Source of the DNA: JBDTMT01 sp033764095
GTDB taxonomy: Bacteria > Desulfobacterota > Binatia > HRBIN30 > CADEER01
Direction of reading: 5' to 3'
Length of the DNA: 7,652 bases
Assembly (NCBI GenBank): GCA_033764095.1
Contig: JANRJF010000008.1
Coordinates: 1 to 7,652, forward strand
The notes under the pieces were generated by a model, which saw only the letters and a list, made by a program, of their open reading frames with translations, was not told where the DNA came from and did not search any database. Positions 1-6,342 of the stretch are shown here, in pieces. The position numbers and the translations under genes are program-made. Each line of letters opens with the position of its first letter. The first letter of the stretch is position 1.

Positions 1-53
1 CGGCCGCGATCCAGCCGAGCGGGCGGGCGCGGCGACGCGGGGCCACCGACCGC

Positions 54-1481
54 TCAGCGCGTCGGGCCGGCGACGCGCGCAGCGACGCCGCGCTCGACGG
101 CCGCCGCCGCACGCGGTTGGACCAGATCGGCAAAGCTGACCTCCTCCCAGGCGGCCTCCGCCGCCGCGTTGGCGCGCTCGTACAGCTGCCGGATGTGCGC
201 CGTCAGCCGGTCGTCCCGGCCGGTCGTCACCGGCCGCCCCTGGTTGCGCAGCGCCTGCAGCACGCCGGCCGGGGTCAGGCGACGCGGATCGCAGGTCAGC
301 AGCAGCGCGGGATCGTCGCCCACTTCGGTGAGCAGGCCGAGCCCGACCAGGTGCGCCGTCGCCTCGTTCACCGCGCGCGCCGACATGCACAGGTGCACGA
401 CCAACTCAGCCACGCGCGGCGGCGGAGCGCCGGCCAGGAAGCGGCGCACCGTCTCCGCGAGGATGCGCAACGCCACCTGCTCGCGGCTGGTCTGGCTCGG
501 CGCCGTGGCGAGGATCTCGTCGCGGTAGCGGTCGAGGTGTTGCCAGGCGAACGCCGCCTGGGCGCCGATGAAGACCAGCAGCCAGGACAGATAGAGCCAG
601 AAGAGAAAGATCGGGATCGCCGCCAGCGAGCCGTAGACGTTGGCGTAGTAGACGGTCGACGTCGCGTACCAACCGTAGAGATGCGCGCCGCCGAGCCACA
701 GCGTGCCGCCCACCAGGCCACCGACCAGGGCCGCCGCACGCGCGATGCGACGCGCCACCAGCAGGGCGTAGAGGAACGCGAACGCGGCGACGACGAACAG
801 CCAGGGCAGCGCGACGCCGAAGAACACGTCGAACGTGCCGGTGCGCTCGAGCAGCACGCGCAGCGGCGCGAGGCGCCGCAGCAGCCCCGGCAGCGACATG
901 CCGAGCACGATCAGGGTCGGACTGATGGTGACCACGGTCCAGTACAGCGTCAGCCGCTCCAGGTAGGACCGCGCGCGCTTGAAGCCCCAGATGTCGTTGA
1001 AGACGTCCTCGACGCTGCTCAGCAGCGTGAACATGGCAACGATGACGAACAGCAAGCCGGTGGCGCCGATGGCGCTGTGGTTGAGATTGGCGAGCATGCC
1101 GTCGATGCCGCGCGTGACCTCCTCGCGCACCCCCACCGCCAGGTAACTCATCAGGCCCTCGAGCAGCGGCCCGCGCGCTTCCGCCAGCCCGCCGAAGGCG
1201 CTGAACATCGCAAACGCCACCGCCAGCGTCGGCACCAGGCTGAACAGGGTGACGTAGGTGAGCGCCCCGGCGCGGGTCGTCAGCTGGTGGTCCGCGATGC
1301 CGCGCGTCACCACGGCCGCCATGCGCAGTGCGGTGACGAAGCCACGCCGCATCGGACCGAGCTCGGCCAACTCGCGGCGCCACAGGTCGCGACCGGACAC
1401 CTGCCAGAGCCGGAGGCATGCGCGGCGCAGGCGGCCGCGCAGCCCGCCGGCCGACGTCCTGCCGGCGTCGGCGCTCATCAC
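54..1481 (-). CDS. YihY/BrkB family inner-membrane protein with C-terminal winged-helix-like extension
   Basis: This is an integral membrane protein of about 475 residues in the YihY/virulence factor BrkB family. The family was once misannotated as ribonuclease BN and its molecular function is still unsettled. The hallmark N-terminal segment is visible: an Arg followed by AGALTYVTLFSLVPTLAV (residues 71-88), close to the family pattern A-x-x-L-x-Y-x-T-L-F-S-L-x-P. About six hydrophobic segments can be drawn near residues 72-96, 138-155, 180-200, 220-243, 247-268 and 282-312. The last carries the family-like WLYLSWLLVFIGAQ. After the membrane part, residues about 332-420 are soluble and look like a winged helix: a helical stretch, then an SARAVNEATAHLVGLGLL recognition-helix pattern. 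Some longer YihY proteins carry such an extension. The start is GTG at 1481 or the adjacent ATG at 1478; a GGGG at 1488-1491 lies 6 or 9 bases upstream. It stands alone, separated from the upstream gene by about 450 bases. Family assignment is firm; function is not. Confidence 0.9.
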   Translation of the reverse strand: MMSADAGRTSAGGLRGRLRRACLRLWQVSGRDLWRRELAELGPMRRGFVTALRMAAVVTRGIADHQLTTRAGALTYVTLFSLVPTLAVAFAMFSAFGGLAEARGPLLEGLMSYLAVGVREEVTRGIDGMLANLNHSAIGATGLLFVIVAMFTLLSSVEDVFNDIWGFKRARSYLERLTLYWTVVTISPTLIVLGMSLPGLLRRLAPLRVLLERTGTFDVFFGVALPWLFVVAAFAFLYALLVARRIARAAALVGGLVGGTLWLGGAHLYGWYATSTVYYANVYGSLAAIPIFLFWLYLSWLLVFIGAQAAFAWQHLDRYRDEILATAPSQTSREQVALRILAETVRRFLAGAPPPRVAELVVHLCMSARAVNEATAHLVGLGLLTEVGDDPALLLTCDPRRLTPAGVLQALRNQGRPVTTGRDDRLTAHIRQLYERANAAAEAAWEEVSFADLVQPRAAAAVERGVAARVAGPTR

Positions 1482-1930
1482 GCCGCGCCCCAGCGCGGCG
1501 GCGGCGCGTCCGCCGGCGCCCGTGCGGCGCCGGGCCCGACGCCGTCGTGCGGATTCGCCATGGCCATTCTCGCTCGTCGCCCGCGTGCTGGGGCGGGTGC
1601 GGCGGAAACGTGCAATGGACGCGCCAGCCGGTCGGGCCTCCTACGCGGCGGTACGGCGGGGCGGCGCCCCGCGGCGGCGGGGAGACGGACGAATTCTACC
1701 GGTAAAACCGCCTCGCGGTGCAGATTTCGCCGCGCGGCGCGGCGCCTCGCGCCGCGCTCCGGCGCGGCTGGGCAGGCGTCCTGGCCGGTCGCGCCGCCGC
1801 GGGACCAGCGGGCCTGCAGCGCCGTCATTCATAGCGACACCCGCACCCGCCACCGGGTCGCCCCTGCCGCGCGACGCACGCGGCGAGCGCCTCCGGCACC
1901 CCGCCGCGGCGGCGGGCCGAGCCACCGCGC
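1482..1930. other. Gene-free, extremely GC-rich spacer with GC hairpins
   Basis: I see no credible gene in these 449 bases. The open frames that cross it on either strand give Arg/Ala/Pro-rich translations with no domain character. Two strong GC palindromes are present. One is at 1737-1757, with a 9-bp stem around a CTC loop; the other is at 1900-1916, with 7-bp arms CCCGCCG/CGGCGGG. The second lies 15 bases past the stop codon of the upstream minus-strand gene and could end its transcript, but it has no T-run. A less GC-rich patch around 1690-1725 holds a minus-strand TAGAAT (1693-1698), a possible -10 box for the YihY gene. Its -35 match at an 18-base spacing (TGCACC, 1717-1722) is poor, so the promoter is only a guess. 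Confidence 0.5.
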
Positions 1931-2644
1931 TCACGGCCGGTCGCTGCTGAAGGTGACGAAGTTGCCGAAGCGGTCGTTGGCGGCGGCGACCTGGAGGAAC
2001 CAATCGCCGGTCGCCTTGTCGCACTGCAACGCGCCCACCCAGCCGACCAGCGGCTGGGCCGGATCGGGGTTGTAGAGCACGTTCAGCTCGTGCGGCAGAT
2101 CGTCGAACTGATCCTGTGCCCTGAATGGCAGGATGACGGTCGTGGAGCCGCCGATCCGTAGATTGAGATTTCGGTTCTCGCCGAGTGTCACGAACAAGAG
2201 GCTGACACCGCCCGGATCCGCGTGCTGCTCGTACAAGCCGCCCATACCGCCGGTGGCGTAGAGCTGGATCGGCCGGCCGCGCCGCGATTCGAACAGCCCC
2301 GCCACGCTGGAGGTGTCGCCGCACGGTCCGCCCGCTGCCGCAGTCGCGGTTGGGCTCGGCGTCGCCGGCAGCGGCGTCGCGGTCGGGCTGCCGCCATCGC
2401 AGCCGCCAAGTGCGTTGCCGACCGCAACGATGAGCTCGGCGATGCTGACGCCGCCGTCGGCGTCGCCATCAAACGCGCTGCACGATTCAATCGCGGCATT
2501 GCCGAGCGCGATGTTCACCCCGCGCACCAGGTCGGCCACGTCGACGGCGCCCTTGCCGGTGCAGTCGCCGACGCACGCCGCCGCGGCCTCAGCGCCGCTC
2601 CACAACACCACCGCGGTGACAAGACCGCTCGCCCATTTGCGCAT
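1931..2644 (-). CDS. Secreted small protein with dockerin/EF-hand-like calcium-binding repeats and Thr/Pro linker
   Basis: The product is 237 residues. Residues 1-23 form a clear Sec signal peptide (MRKW, a hydrophobic core, then AEAAAA). Residue 24 is Cys but lacks a proper lipobox Leu, so lipoprotein status is doubtful. Residues 24-82 form two Cys-bounded EF-hand-like repeats. The second loop, D59-x-D61-x-D63-G-x-V-x-I-x-E70, is canonical for calcium. The first has Lys31 at ligand position 5 and is degenerate. Residues 86-104 are a Thr/Pro/Ala linker (SPTATPLPATPSPTATAAAG). The remaining 130 residues are probably beta-rich and I do not recognise them. An ATG start at 2644 is supported by GGAG at 2652-2655, seven bases upstream. 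It follows the FGE gene by 72 bases and may share its transcript. The repeat type, C-x-GDC-x-G...VNIALG, is one I associate with Candidatus Binatia and similar lineages, where it heads many unrelated exported proteins. The likely place is the periplasm or cell surface; the role is unknown. Confidence 0.8.
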   Translation of the reverse strand: MRKWASGLVTAVVLWSGAEAAAACVGDCTGKGAVDVADLVRGVNIALGNAAIESCSAFDGDADGGVSIAELIVAVGNALGGCDGGSPTATPLPATPSPTATAAAGGPCGDTSSVAGLFESRRGRPIQLYATGGMGGLYEQHADPGGVSLLFVTLGENRNLNLRIGGSTTVILPFRAQDQFDDLPHELNVLYNPDPAQPLVGWVGALQCDKATGDWFLQVAAANDRFGNFVTFSSDRP

Positions 2645-2651
2645 CCGTTCA

Positions 2652-2655
2652 CTCC
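2652..2655 (-). promoter_or_regulatory. Shine-Dalgarno site GGAG for the secreted EF-hand-repeat protein
   Basis: On the minus strand GGAG sits 7 bases before the ATG at 2644, within a purine-rich leader (GGGGACGGAGTGGAG). It is the clearest ribosome binding site in the window and fixes the start of that gene. Confidence 0.6.
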
Positions 2656-2668
2656 ACTCCGTCCCCTA

Positions 2669-2692
2669 CGGCGGCGTTCAAGCCGCCTGAAC
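2669..2692 (-). terminator. Overlapping alternative hairpins between the FGE gene and the next gene
   Basis: Two mutually exclusive stems share the same bases. One pairs GGCGGC (2670-2675) with GCCGCC (2682-2687) around a six-base loop. The other pairs GTTCA (2676-2680) with TGAAC (2688-2692) around AGCCGCC. The element lies 25 bases after the FGE stop codon and 25 bases before the next start. No T-run follows, so it could be a weak terminator, an mRNA-stabilising stem or an attenuator-like switch, or simply chance in GC-rich DNA. Confidence 0.3.
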
Positions 2693-2716
2693 GGTGTTCA
2701 GCGAGGCAGCACGGAA

Positions 2717-3544
2717 CTAGGACGAGACGCAGCGAAAGCCGACGTGCGCGGTGGTGGTTTCGGGTGTCAGACCGATGCGCGCCGCCGGGCGGTAGCGGGC
2801 GCAGTACTCGCCGGCGCAGAGATACGAGCCGCCCTTCAGCGCGATCAGCTCGCCGGCGCTGGGTGGCGCGCAGTGGCAGGCCGGCCTGGCGGAGGGCGCG
2901 AACGGAGAGGTCGTCCACTCCCAGACGTTGCCGATCATGTCGCTGAGGCCGTAGCCGTTGGCGGGAAAGCTGCCGACCGCGGTGGGACCGGGCGCGCCGT
3001 CGCGCGCGAAGTACCAGGGAAACGCGCCGGTCCAGATGTTCGCCATCAGCCGGCCGCCGGGCATCAGCTCGGCGCCCCAGGCGTACTCGGCGTCCGCCAG
3101 TCCGCCGCGCGCCGCCACCTCCCATTCCGCCTCGCTCGGCAGCCGCCTGCCGCACCAGGCGGCGAACGCCTGCGCGTCGGCCAGGGCGACGTGCACGACC
3201 GGATGATCGAGGCGCTGGTCGATCGTCGAGCCCGGCCCGAGCGGCGCGCGCCAGGTCGCGCCGGCGCCGACGCGCCACCAGTGCGAGGGCTCGCGCAGAT
3301 CGACCGGCCCCGGCGTCATGACGAACAGCGCCGAGCCCGGCGGCGTCGCGCGCTCGGCGACGGTGACGTGACCGGTGGCGGCGACGAAGCGCGCGAAGGC
3401 GCGGTTGGTGACCGGGGTGCGATCGATGCGGAACGCGTCGACCTCGACCGCGCGCGCCGGCCGCTCCTCGGGATAGTGCTGGTCCGAGCCGATGCGATAG
3501 CGGCCGGCGGGAATCGCCACCGTGTCTGCGGGCGGCGCGCTCAC
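2717..3544 (-). CDS. Formylglycine-generating enzyme (sulfatase maturase, SUMF1/FGE family)
   Basis: This enzyme oxidises the active-site Cys of type I sulfatases to C-alpha-formylglycine, using O2 and a copper centre. The product is 275 residues, a normal bacterial FGE size, with no signal peptide, so it acts in the cytoplasm on the unfolded substrate. It begins with the family opening VAIPAGRYRIGSD (residues 9-21), then RTPVTNRAFARFV (residues 42-54). It contains NVWEWTTSPF and ends in GFRC. The critical segment is GGSYLCAGEYCARYR: Cys243 and Cys248 match the human FGE pair Cys336/Cys341 (SYMCHRSYCYRYR). This marks a true FGE rather than one of the many Cys-less FGE-sulfatase-domain proteins. 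The GTG start at 3544 overlaps the sulfatase TGA in a GTGA, implying translational coupling; no good ribosome binding site precedes it. The in-frame open stretch continues upstream inside the sulfatase gene but is not coding there. The adjacent CSPTR sulfatase is the obvious substrate. Confidence 0.93.
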   Translation of the reverse strand: MSAPPADTVAIPAGRYRIGSDQHYPEERPARAVEVDAFRIDRTPVTNRAFARFVAATGHVTVAERATPPGSALFVMTPGPVDLREPSHWWRVGAGATWRAPLGPGSTIDQRLDHPVVHVALADAQAFAAWCGRRLPSEAEWEVAARGGLADAEYAWGAELMPGGRLMANIWTGAFPWYFARDGAPGPTAVGSFPANGYGLSDMIGNVWEWTTSPFAPSARPACHCAPPSAGELIALKGGSYLCAGEYCARYRPAARIGLTPETTTAHVGFRCVSS

Positions 3545-5940
3545 ACCTTGACGCCGAGGCCGTTGATGAAGCGCATCGTCTCCAGCGGCGAGAACGGCGT
3601 CGTGTCGACGTCGATGCGCACGCGGCGGATGGTGCCCTGGAACGGGTTGGCGTCGTGATAGCGCAGCGACACCTGGTTGCCGAGATCGGAGCCGACCGAG
3701 AGGCCGTCGTACGACGGCACCAGCAGCACGCGCGTGTAGGGGTGCTCGGCCAGTTTGCGATCGTTGACGAAGAGCGCGCCGGTGCCCTCGAACGGACGCG
3801 AGGTCATCGTCTGCACGTAACGCACGGTCATCGGCCCGTCCGGCAGCGGCGCCTGGCTCTCGATGATCTCGCTCCACGGCAGCGCGTTCTGCTCGTAGAC
3901 CAGGCGGCCGTTCTGCACCCACAGCACGTAGCCGCCGTGCTTGGCGCCCATCGCCAGCAGCACGCCGTCGCCCTTGCCGGGCGGGCGCTCGATCTCGACC
4001 GCGATCTCGTGGCTGAAGCCGAAGACGAACGGCGCGGTGTGCGCCGAGATGCTGTCGATCGGCGGAAACAGCTCCCAGTGCGCGCGCAGCCCGTGGCGCT
4101 GGCGGTCCTGCGCCATCTTGACGACGAAGTTGCGGTCGTCGAGCGGGAAGACGTTGAAGCGCTCGGCGTCGGCGTTCCACTTCGCCAGCAGCTCCTTCAC
4201 GCGGTCCGGATGCTGCGCGGCGAGATCGTGCAGCTCGTTCGGATCGCTCGACAGGTCGTAGAGCTCCCAGACGTCGTCCTCGAACGGGGTGCCGCGCTCG
4301 TGGCGCGTGACCAGCCGCCAGGTGCCGTCGACGTAGGCGCGTTGGCCGCCGAGCTCGTAGTACTGCGCGGTGCGCGTCGCCGCGTCGGGATTGGTGAAGG
4401 TCGCCGCGATGCTGGCGCCCTCCAGCGGCTTCAACTTGCGGCCGCGGTAGACGTCGGGGCGCTGCACGCCGGCCGACTCGAGGATGGTCGGGTACAGGTC
4501 GATGACGTGCACGAAGCGCTGCCGCAGCTCGCCGCGCGCCGCGATGCCCTTCGGCCAGGCGATGATCAGCGGATCGGCGACGCCGCCGAGATGCGTGTAC
4601 TGCTTGTACATGCGGTACGGCGTGTTCGAGGCGCACGCCCAGCCGACCGGATAGTGCGGAAAGGTGGTGTCGCCGCCCATCACGTCGTACAGCTCGGTGA
4701 CCTTCTCCAGCGGCACCGGGTTGCCGATCACCGATGCCAGCACGTTCGGCGTGCCGGCCGGCGTGCCTTCCGCCGAGCCGCCGTTGTCGGAGAACACCAC
4801 CACCAGCGTGTTGTCGCGCTGGCCGATCTCCTCCAGCGAGGCGAGGAAGCGGCCGATGTTGGCGTCGAGGTTGGTGATCAACCCGGCATACAGCTCCATG
4901 TAGCGGGCGTAGGCGCGCTGCCGGGCGGGATCGAGCGACGCCCAGGCCTCGGCGCCAGGCGAGAGCGGCGGCAGCTGCGTCGTCTCCGGCACCACGCCGA
5001 GGGCGCGCTGGCGCTCCAGGCGGGCGGCGCGGATCGCATCCCAGCCGGCGTCGTACGCCCCCTGGTAGGCGTCGCGATCGCGCGGCCGCACCTGCAACGG
5101 CGAGTGGCCGGCCGGATAGCAGAGCTGCAGGTAGAATGGCTTGTCCGGCGCCAGCGCCTTCTGCGTGCGCACATAGGCGATGGCGCGGTCGGTGAGCGCG
5201 TCGTTGGCGAAGTAGTCCTCCTGCTGCGGCGGCTCGACCGGCGCGACGCCGTCGACCAGCTCCGAGGGGCGGAAGTAATCGGTCGAGTGGCCCTGGAACC
5301 AGTAGGCGCGGTCGAAGCCGCGGTTGGTCGGCCAGTTGTGATACGGGCCGTTGGCGCCATTGGTCGCCGCCAGGTTCACGTGCCACTTGCCGACGTGCAG
5401 CGTCGTCCAGCCGCGGTCGCGCAGCACTTCCGCCAGGGTCGCGGCGTCGAGCGTCATGTCGCCGCGGTAACCGGGATAGCCGCTGTCGATGTCGGCCAGC
5501 CAGCCCATGCCGGCCGAGTGGTGGTTGAGGCCGGTCATCAGCGAGGCGCGCGTCGGCGAGCACATCGCGCAGGTGCGGAAGTTGTTGTAGCGCAGGCCAC
5601 CGGCGGCGAGCGCGTCGAGCGCCGGCGTGCGGATCTCGCTGCCGTAGCAGCCGAGGTCGGCGAAGCCGACGTCGTCGAGCACGACGACGACGATGTTCGG
5701 CGCGCCCTCCGGCGCGCGGACGTCGGCGGCGTAGGCGGGACGCGAGTCCTGGAACGACTCGGCGATCTCGGCGCTCTTGCCGTCGTCGACCGCCGCCGGC
5801 GTGATCAGCTTGCGGGCGTTCTTCTGCACCGCCATCAGCCCCGCCGCGCCGAGCCCGGTGGCAACCGCGCCGCTGGTCGCGCCGATCAGAAACGAGCGCC
5901 GGTTGACGCGTGCCTGCTTGGTCCCGTCGTCATCAGCCAT
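3541..5940 (-). CDS. Tat-exported type I (formylglycine-dependent) arylsulfatase
   Basis: This hydrolase removes sulfate from sulfate esters; the actual substrate cannot be read from sequence. The product is about 799 residues, matching the long arylsulfatase group of Pseudomonas AtsA and the mycobacterial Ats enzymes. Residues 13-19 (NRRSFLI), followed by a Gly/Ala-rich hydrophobic stretch, form a twin-arginine signal, so the enzyme is exported folded to the periplasm or beyond. The core is complete: NIVVVVLDDVGFADLG with metal-binding Asp89/Asp90; formylglycine motif CSPTR with Cys127; GKWH at 184-187; FSDNGG with Asp385/Asn386. The group-typical stretch YDAGWDAIRAARLERQRALG is also present. 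The C-terminal 250 residues are a beta-rich domain ending in RRVRIDVDTTPFS. I chose ATG 5940 because it puts the twin arginines at 14-15. It lacks a clear ribosome binding site. ATG 6012 would add 24 residues and has GAGG directly against it, too close to be a good site. ATG 6126 would start inside the hairpin and is unlikely. The FGE gene overlaps its stop codon. Confidence 0.93.
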   Translation of the reverse strand: MADDDGTKQARVNRRSFLIGATSGAVATGLGAAGLMAVQKNARKLITPAAVDDGKSAEIAESFQDSRPAYAADVRAPEGAPNIVVVVLDDVGFADLGCYGSEIRTPALDALAAGGLRYNNFRTCAMCSPTRASLMTGLNHHSAGMGWLADIDSGYPGYRGDMTLDAATLAEVLRDRGWTTLHVGKWHVNLAATNGANGPYHNWPTNRGFDRAYWFQGHSTDYFRPSELVDGVAPVEPPQQEDYFANDALTDRAIAYVRTQKALAPDKPFYLQLCYPAGHSPLQVRPRDRDAYQGAYDAGWDAIRAARLERQRALGVVPETTQLPPLSPGAEAWASLDPARQRAYARYMELYAGLITNLDANIGRFLASLEEIGQRDNTLVVVFSDNGGSAEGTPAGTPNVLASVIGNPVPLEKVTELYDVMGGDTTFPHYPVGWACASNTPYRMYKQYTHLGGVADPLIIAWPKGIAARGELRQRFVHVIDLYPTILESAGVQRPDVYRGRKLKPLEGASIAATFTNPDAATRTAQYYELGGQRAYVDGTWRLVTRHERGTPFEDDVWELYDLSSDPNELHDLAAQHPDRVKELLAKWNADAERFNVFPLDDRNFVVKMAQDRQRHGLRAHWELFPPIDSISAHTAPFVFGFSHEIAVEIERPPGKGDGVLLAMGAKHGGYVLWVQNGRLVYEQNALPWSEIIESQAPLPDGPMTVRYVQTMTSRPFEGTGALFVNDRKLAEHPYTRVLLVPSYDGLSVGSDLGNQVSLRYHDANPFQGTIRRVRIDVDTTPFSPLETMRFINGLGVKV

Positions 5941-6107
5941 CCGGCCACGGTTGCCGATCGACGCCGCGATTGGCAAGCCACCGGCGCCCTGACCGCCGAG
6001 CCGCGGTGCCATCCTCTTGTCAGATCGAAGTGAGGATTGCGCTCCGCACGCCCGGCCGCAGCGAACGCCGATGTCGAGGCCGGCGGGCGACCTCGGCCAA
6101 GAAGGAC
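5941..6107. other. Leader region upstream of the sulfatase operon
   Basis: These 167 bases separate the sulfatase start from the tRNA-associated hairpin. On the minus strand they should hold the sulfatase promoter, but I cannot identify convincing -35 and -10 boxes. Part of this region could be coding if the ATG at 6012 is used. I see no separate gene on either strand. Confidence 0.4.
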
Positions 6108-6146
6108 AAAGGGCCTGTAGCTGCAAGAGCTACAGGCCCTCTTTTT
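6108..6146. terminator. Strong hairpin (13-bp perfect stem), likely the original tRNA-fMet terminator
   Basis: AGGGCCTGTAGCT (6110-6122) and AGCTACAGGCCCT (6128-6140) are perfect inverted repeats around the loop GCAAG. Reading the plus strand, CTTTTT follows (6141-6146). Reading the minus strand, TTTG follows the stem. The minus-strand reading is the relevant one for the flanking genes: the hairpin begins right after the encoded CCA of the tRNA fragment, where a tRNA terminator belongs. It would now end transcripts coming from the TIR gene and insulate the sulfatase operon. The T-run is weaker in that direction, so it may work both ways. Confidence 0.75.
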
Positions 6147-6191
6147 GGTTGCGGGGGGAGGATTTGAACCTCCGACCTTCGGGTTATGAGC
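6146..6191 (-). pseudogene. 3' fragment of initiator tRNA-Met (CAT), remnant attachment site
   Basis: On the minus strand the sequence reads from the anticodon loop to the end of a tRNA. The loop is CTCATAA (6190-6184), with anticodon CAT at 6188-6186. Then come anticodon-stem 3' strand CCCGA, variable AGGTC, T-stem GGAGG, T-loop TTCAAAT, T-stem CCTCC, acceptor CCCCGCA, discriminator A and an encoded CCA. The CCC in the anticodon stem and the GCAACCA end are those of initiator tRNA-fMet. Upstream of G6191 the match stops at once: no GGG to complete the anticodon stem, no D arm, and no CGCGGGG acceptor 5' strand. The gene is therefore a 46-base 3' fragment and cannot make a tRNA. Such fragments are the duplicated attachment site left at the distal end of elements that integrate into tRNA genes. 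Confidence 0.85.
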
Positions 6192-6244
6192 GGGCTTCCT
6201 GATGTTGCAGGCCTTGATTTTATTGGCGTTTCCGGGACTGGAGC

Positions 6245-6297
6245 GGACACGAACGGACGCGAGTGGACGCCAAGTGGCACCCTATCGGCACCCGAAC
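6245..6297 (+). repeat. Array of five GGAC/GGCAC boxes at 10-11 base spacing beside the att scar
   Basis: Reading the plus strand, units begin at 6245 (GGACACGAAC), 6255 (GGACGCGAGT), 6265 (GGACGCCAAGT), 6276 (GGCACCCTATC) and 6287 (GGCACCCGAAC). The first three resemble each other, as do the last two. The spacing of about one helical turn would put all boxes on one face of the DNA. Lying within 55-110 bases of the recombination junction, they could be arm-type binding sites for the element's integrase or a directionality factor. That role is inferred from position and spacing only. Confidence 0.45.
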
Positions 6298-6342
6298 AAC
6301 GGCCCGCCGCACACGTGCGTCCGTCGTGATGTTGGAGCCCAG

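Noticed and set aside
1478..1563. Short minus-strand frame of 28 codons ending across the YihY start (MAMANPHDG...)
   Set aside because: The stop overlaps the YihY start in a way that could suggest coupling. However, the peptide is Pro/Ala/Arg-rich, and neither its ribosome binding site nor any family supports it.
117..2075. Long plus-strand open frame of 652 codons
   Set aside because: It is antisense to the YihY gene and its translation is Arg/Gln/Ala/His-rich with no domain. Such mirror frames are expected in very GC-rich DNA with strong third-position bias.
2222..3658. Plus-strand open frame of 478 codons
   Set aside because: It is antisense across two recognised minus-strand genes and their intergenic gap, with no family features.
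3545..5563. Upstream extension of the FGE frame
   Set aside because: The open frame runs far into the sulfatase gene in another phase, but that part is Arg/Ala/Pro-rich. FGE homology begins only at the GTG overlapping the sulfatase stop.
3655..6033. Plus-strand open frame of 792 codons
   Set aside because: It is the antisense shadow of the sulfatase gene, whose motifs are complete. The plus-strand translation is low-complexity Arg/Val/Ala/Leu.
6146..6240. An intact tRNA-Met gene
   Set aside because: I looked for a D arm and an acceptor 5' strand (CGCGGGG) for 50 bases beyond the anticodon loop on the minus strand. Neither is there, and the anticodon stem cannot close.
6017..6280. Small open frames over the tRNA fragment, giving GEDLNLRPSGYE on the plus strand and RRSEVQILPPQP on the minus strand
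   Set aside because: These peptides are simply translations of tRNA sequence and are familiar annotation artefacts.
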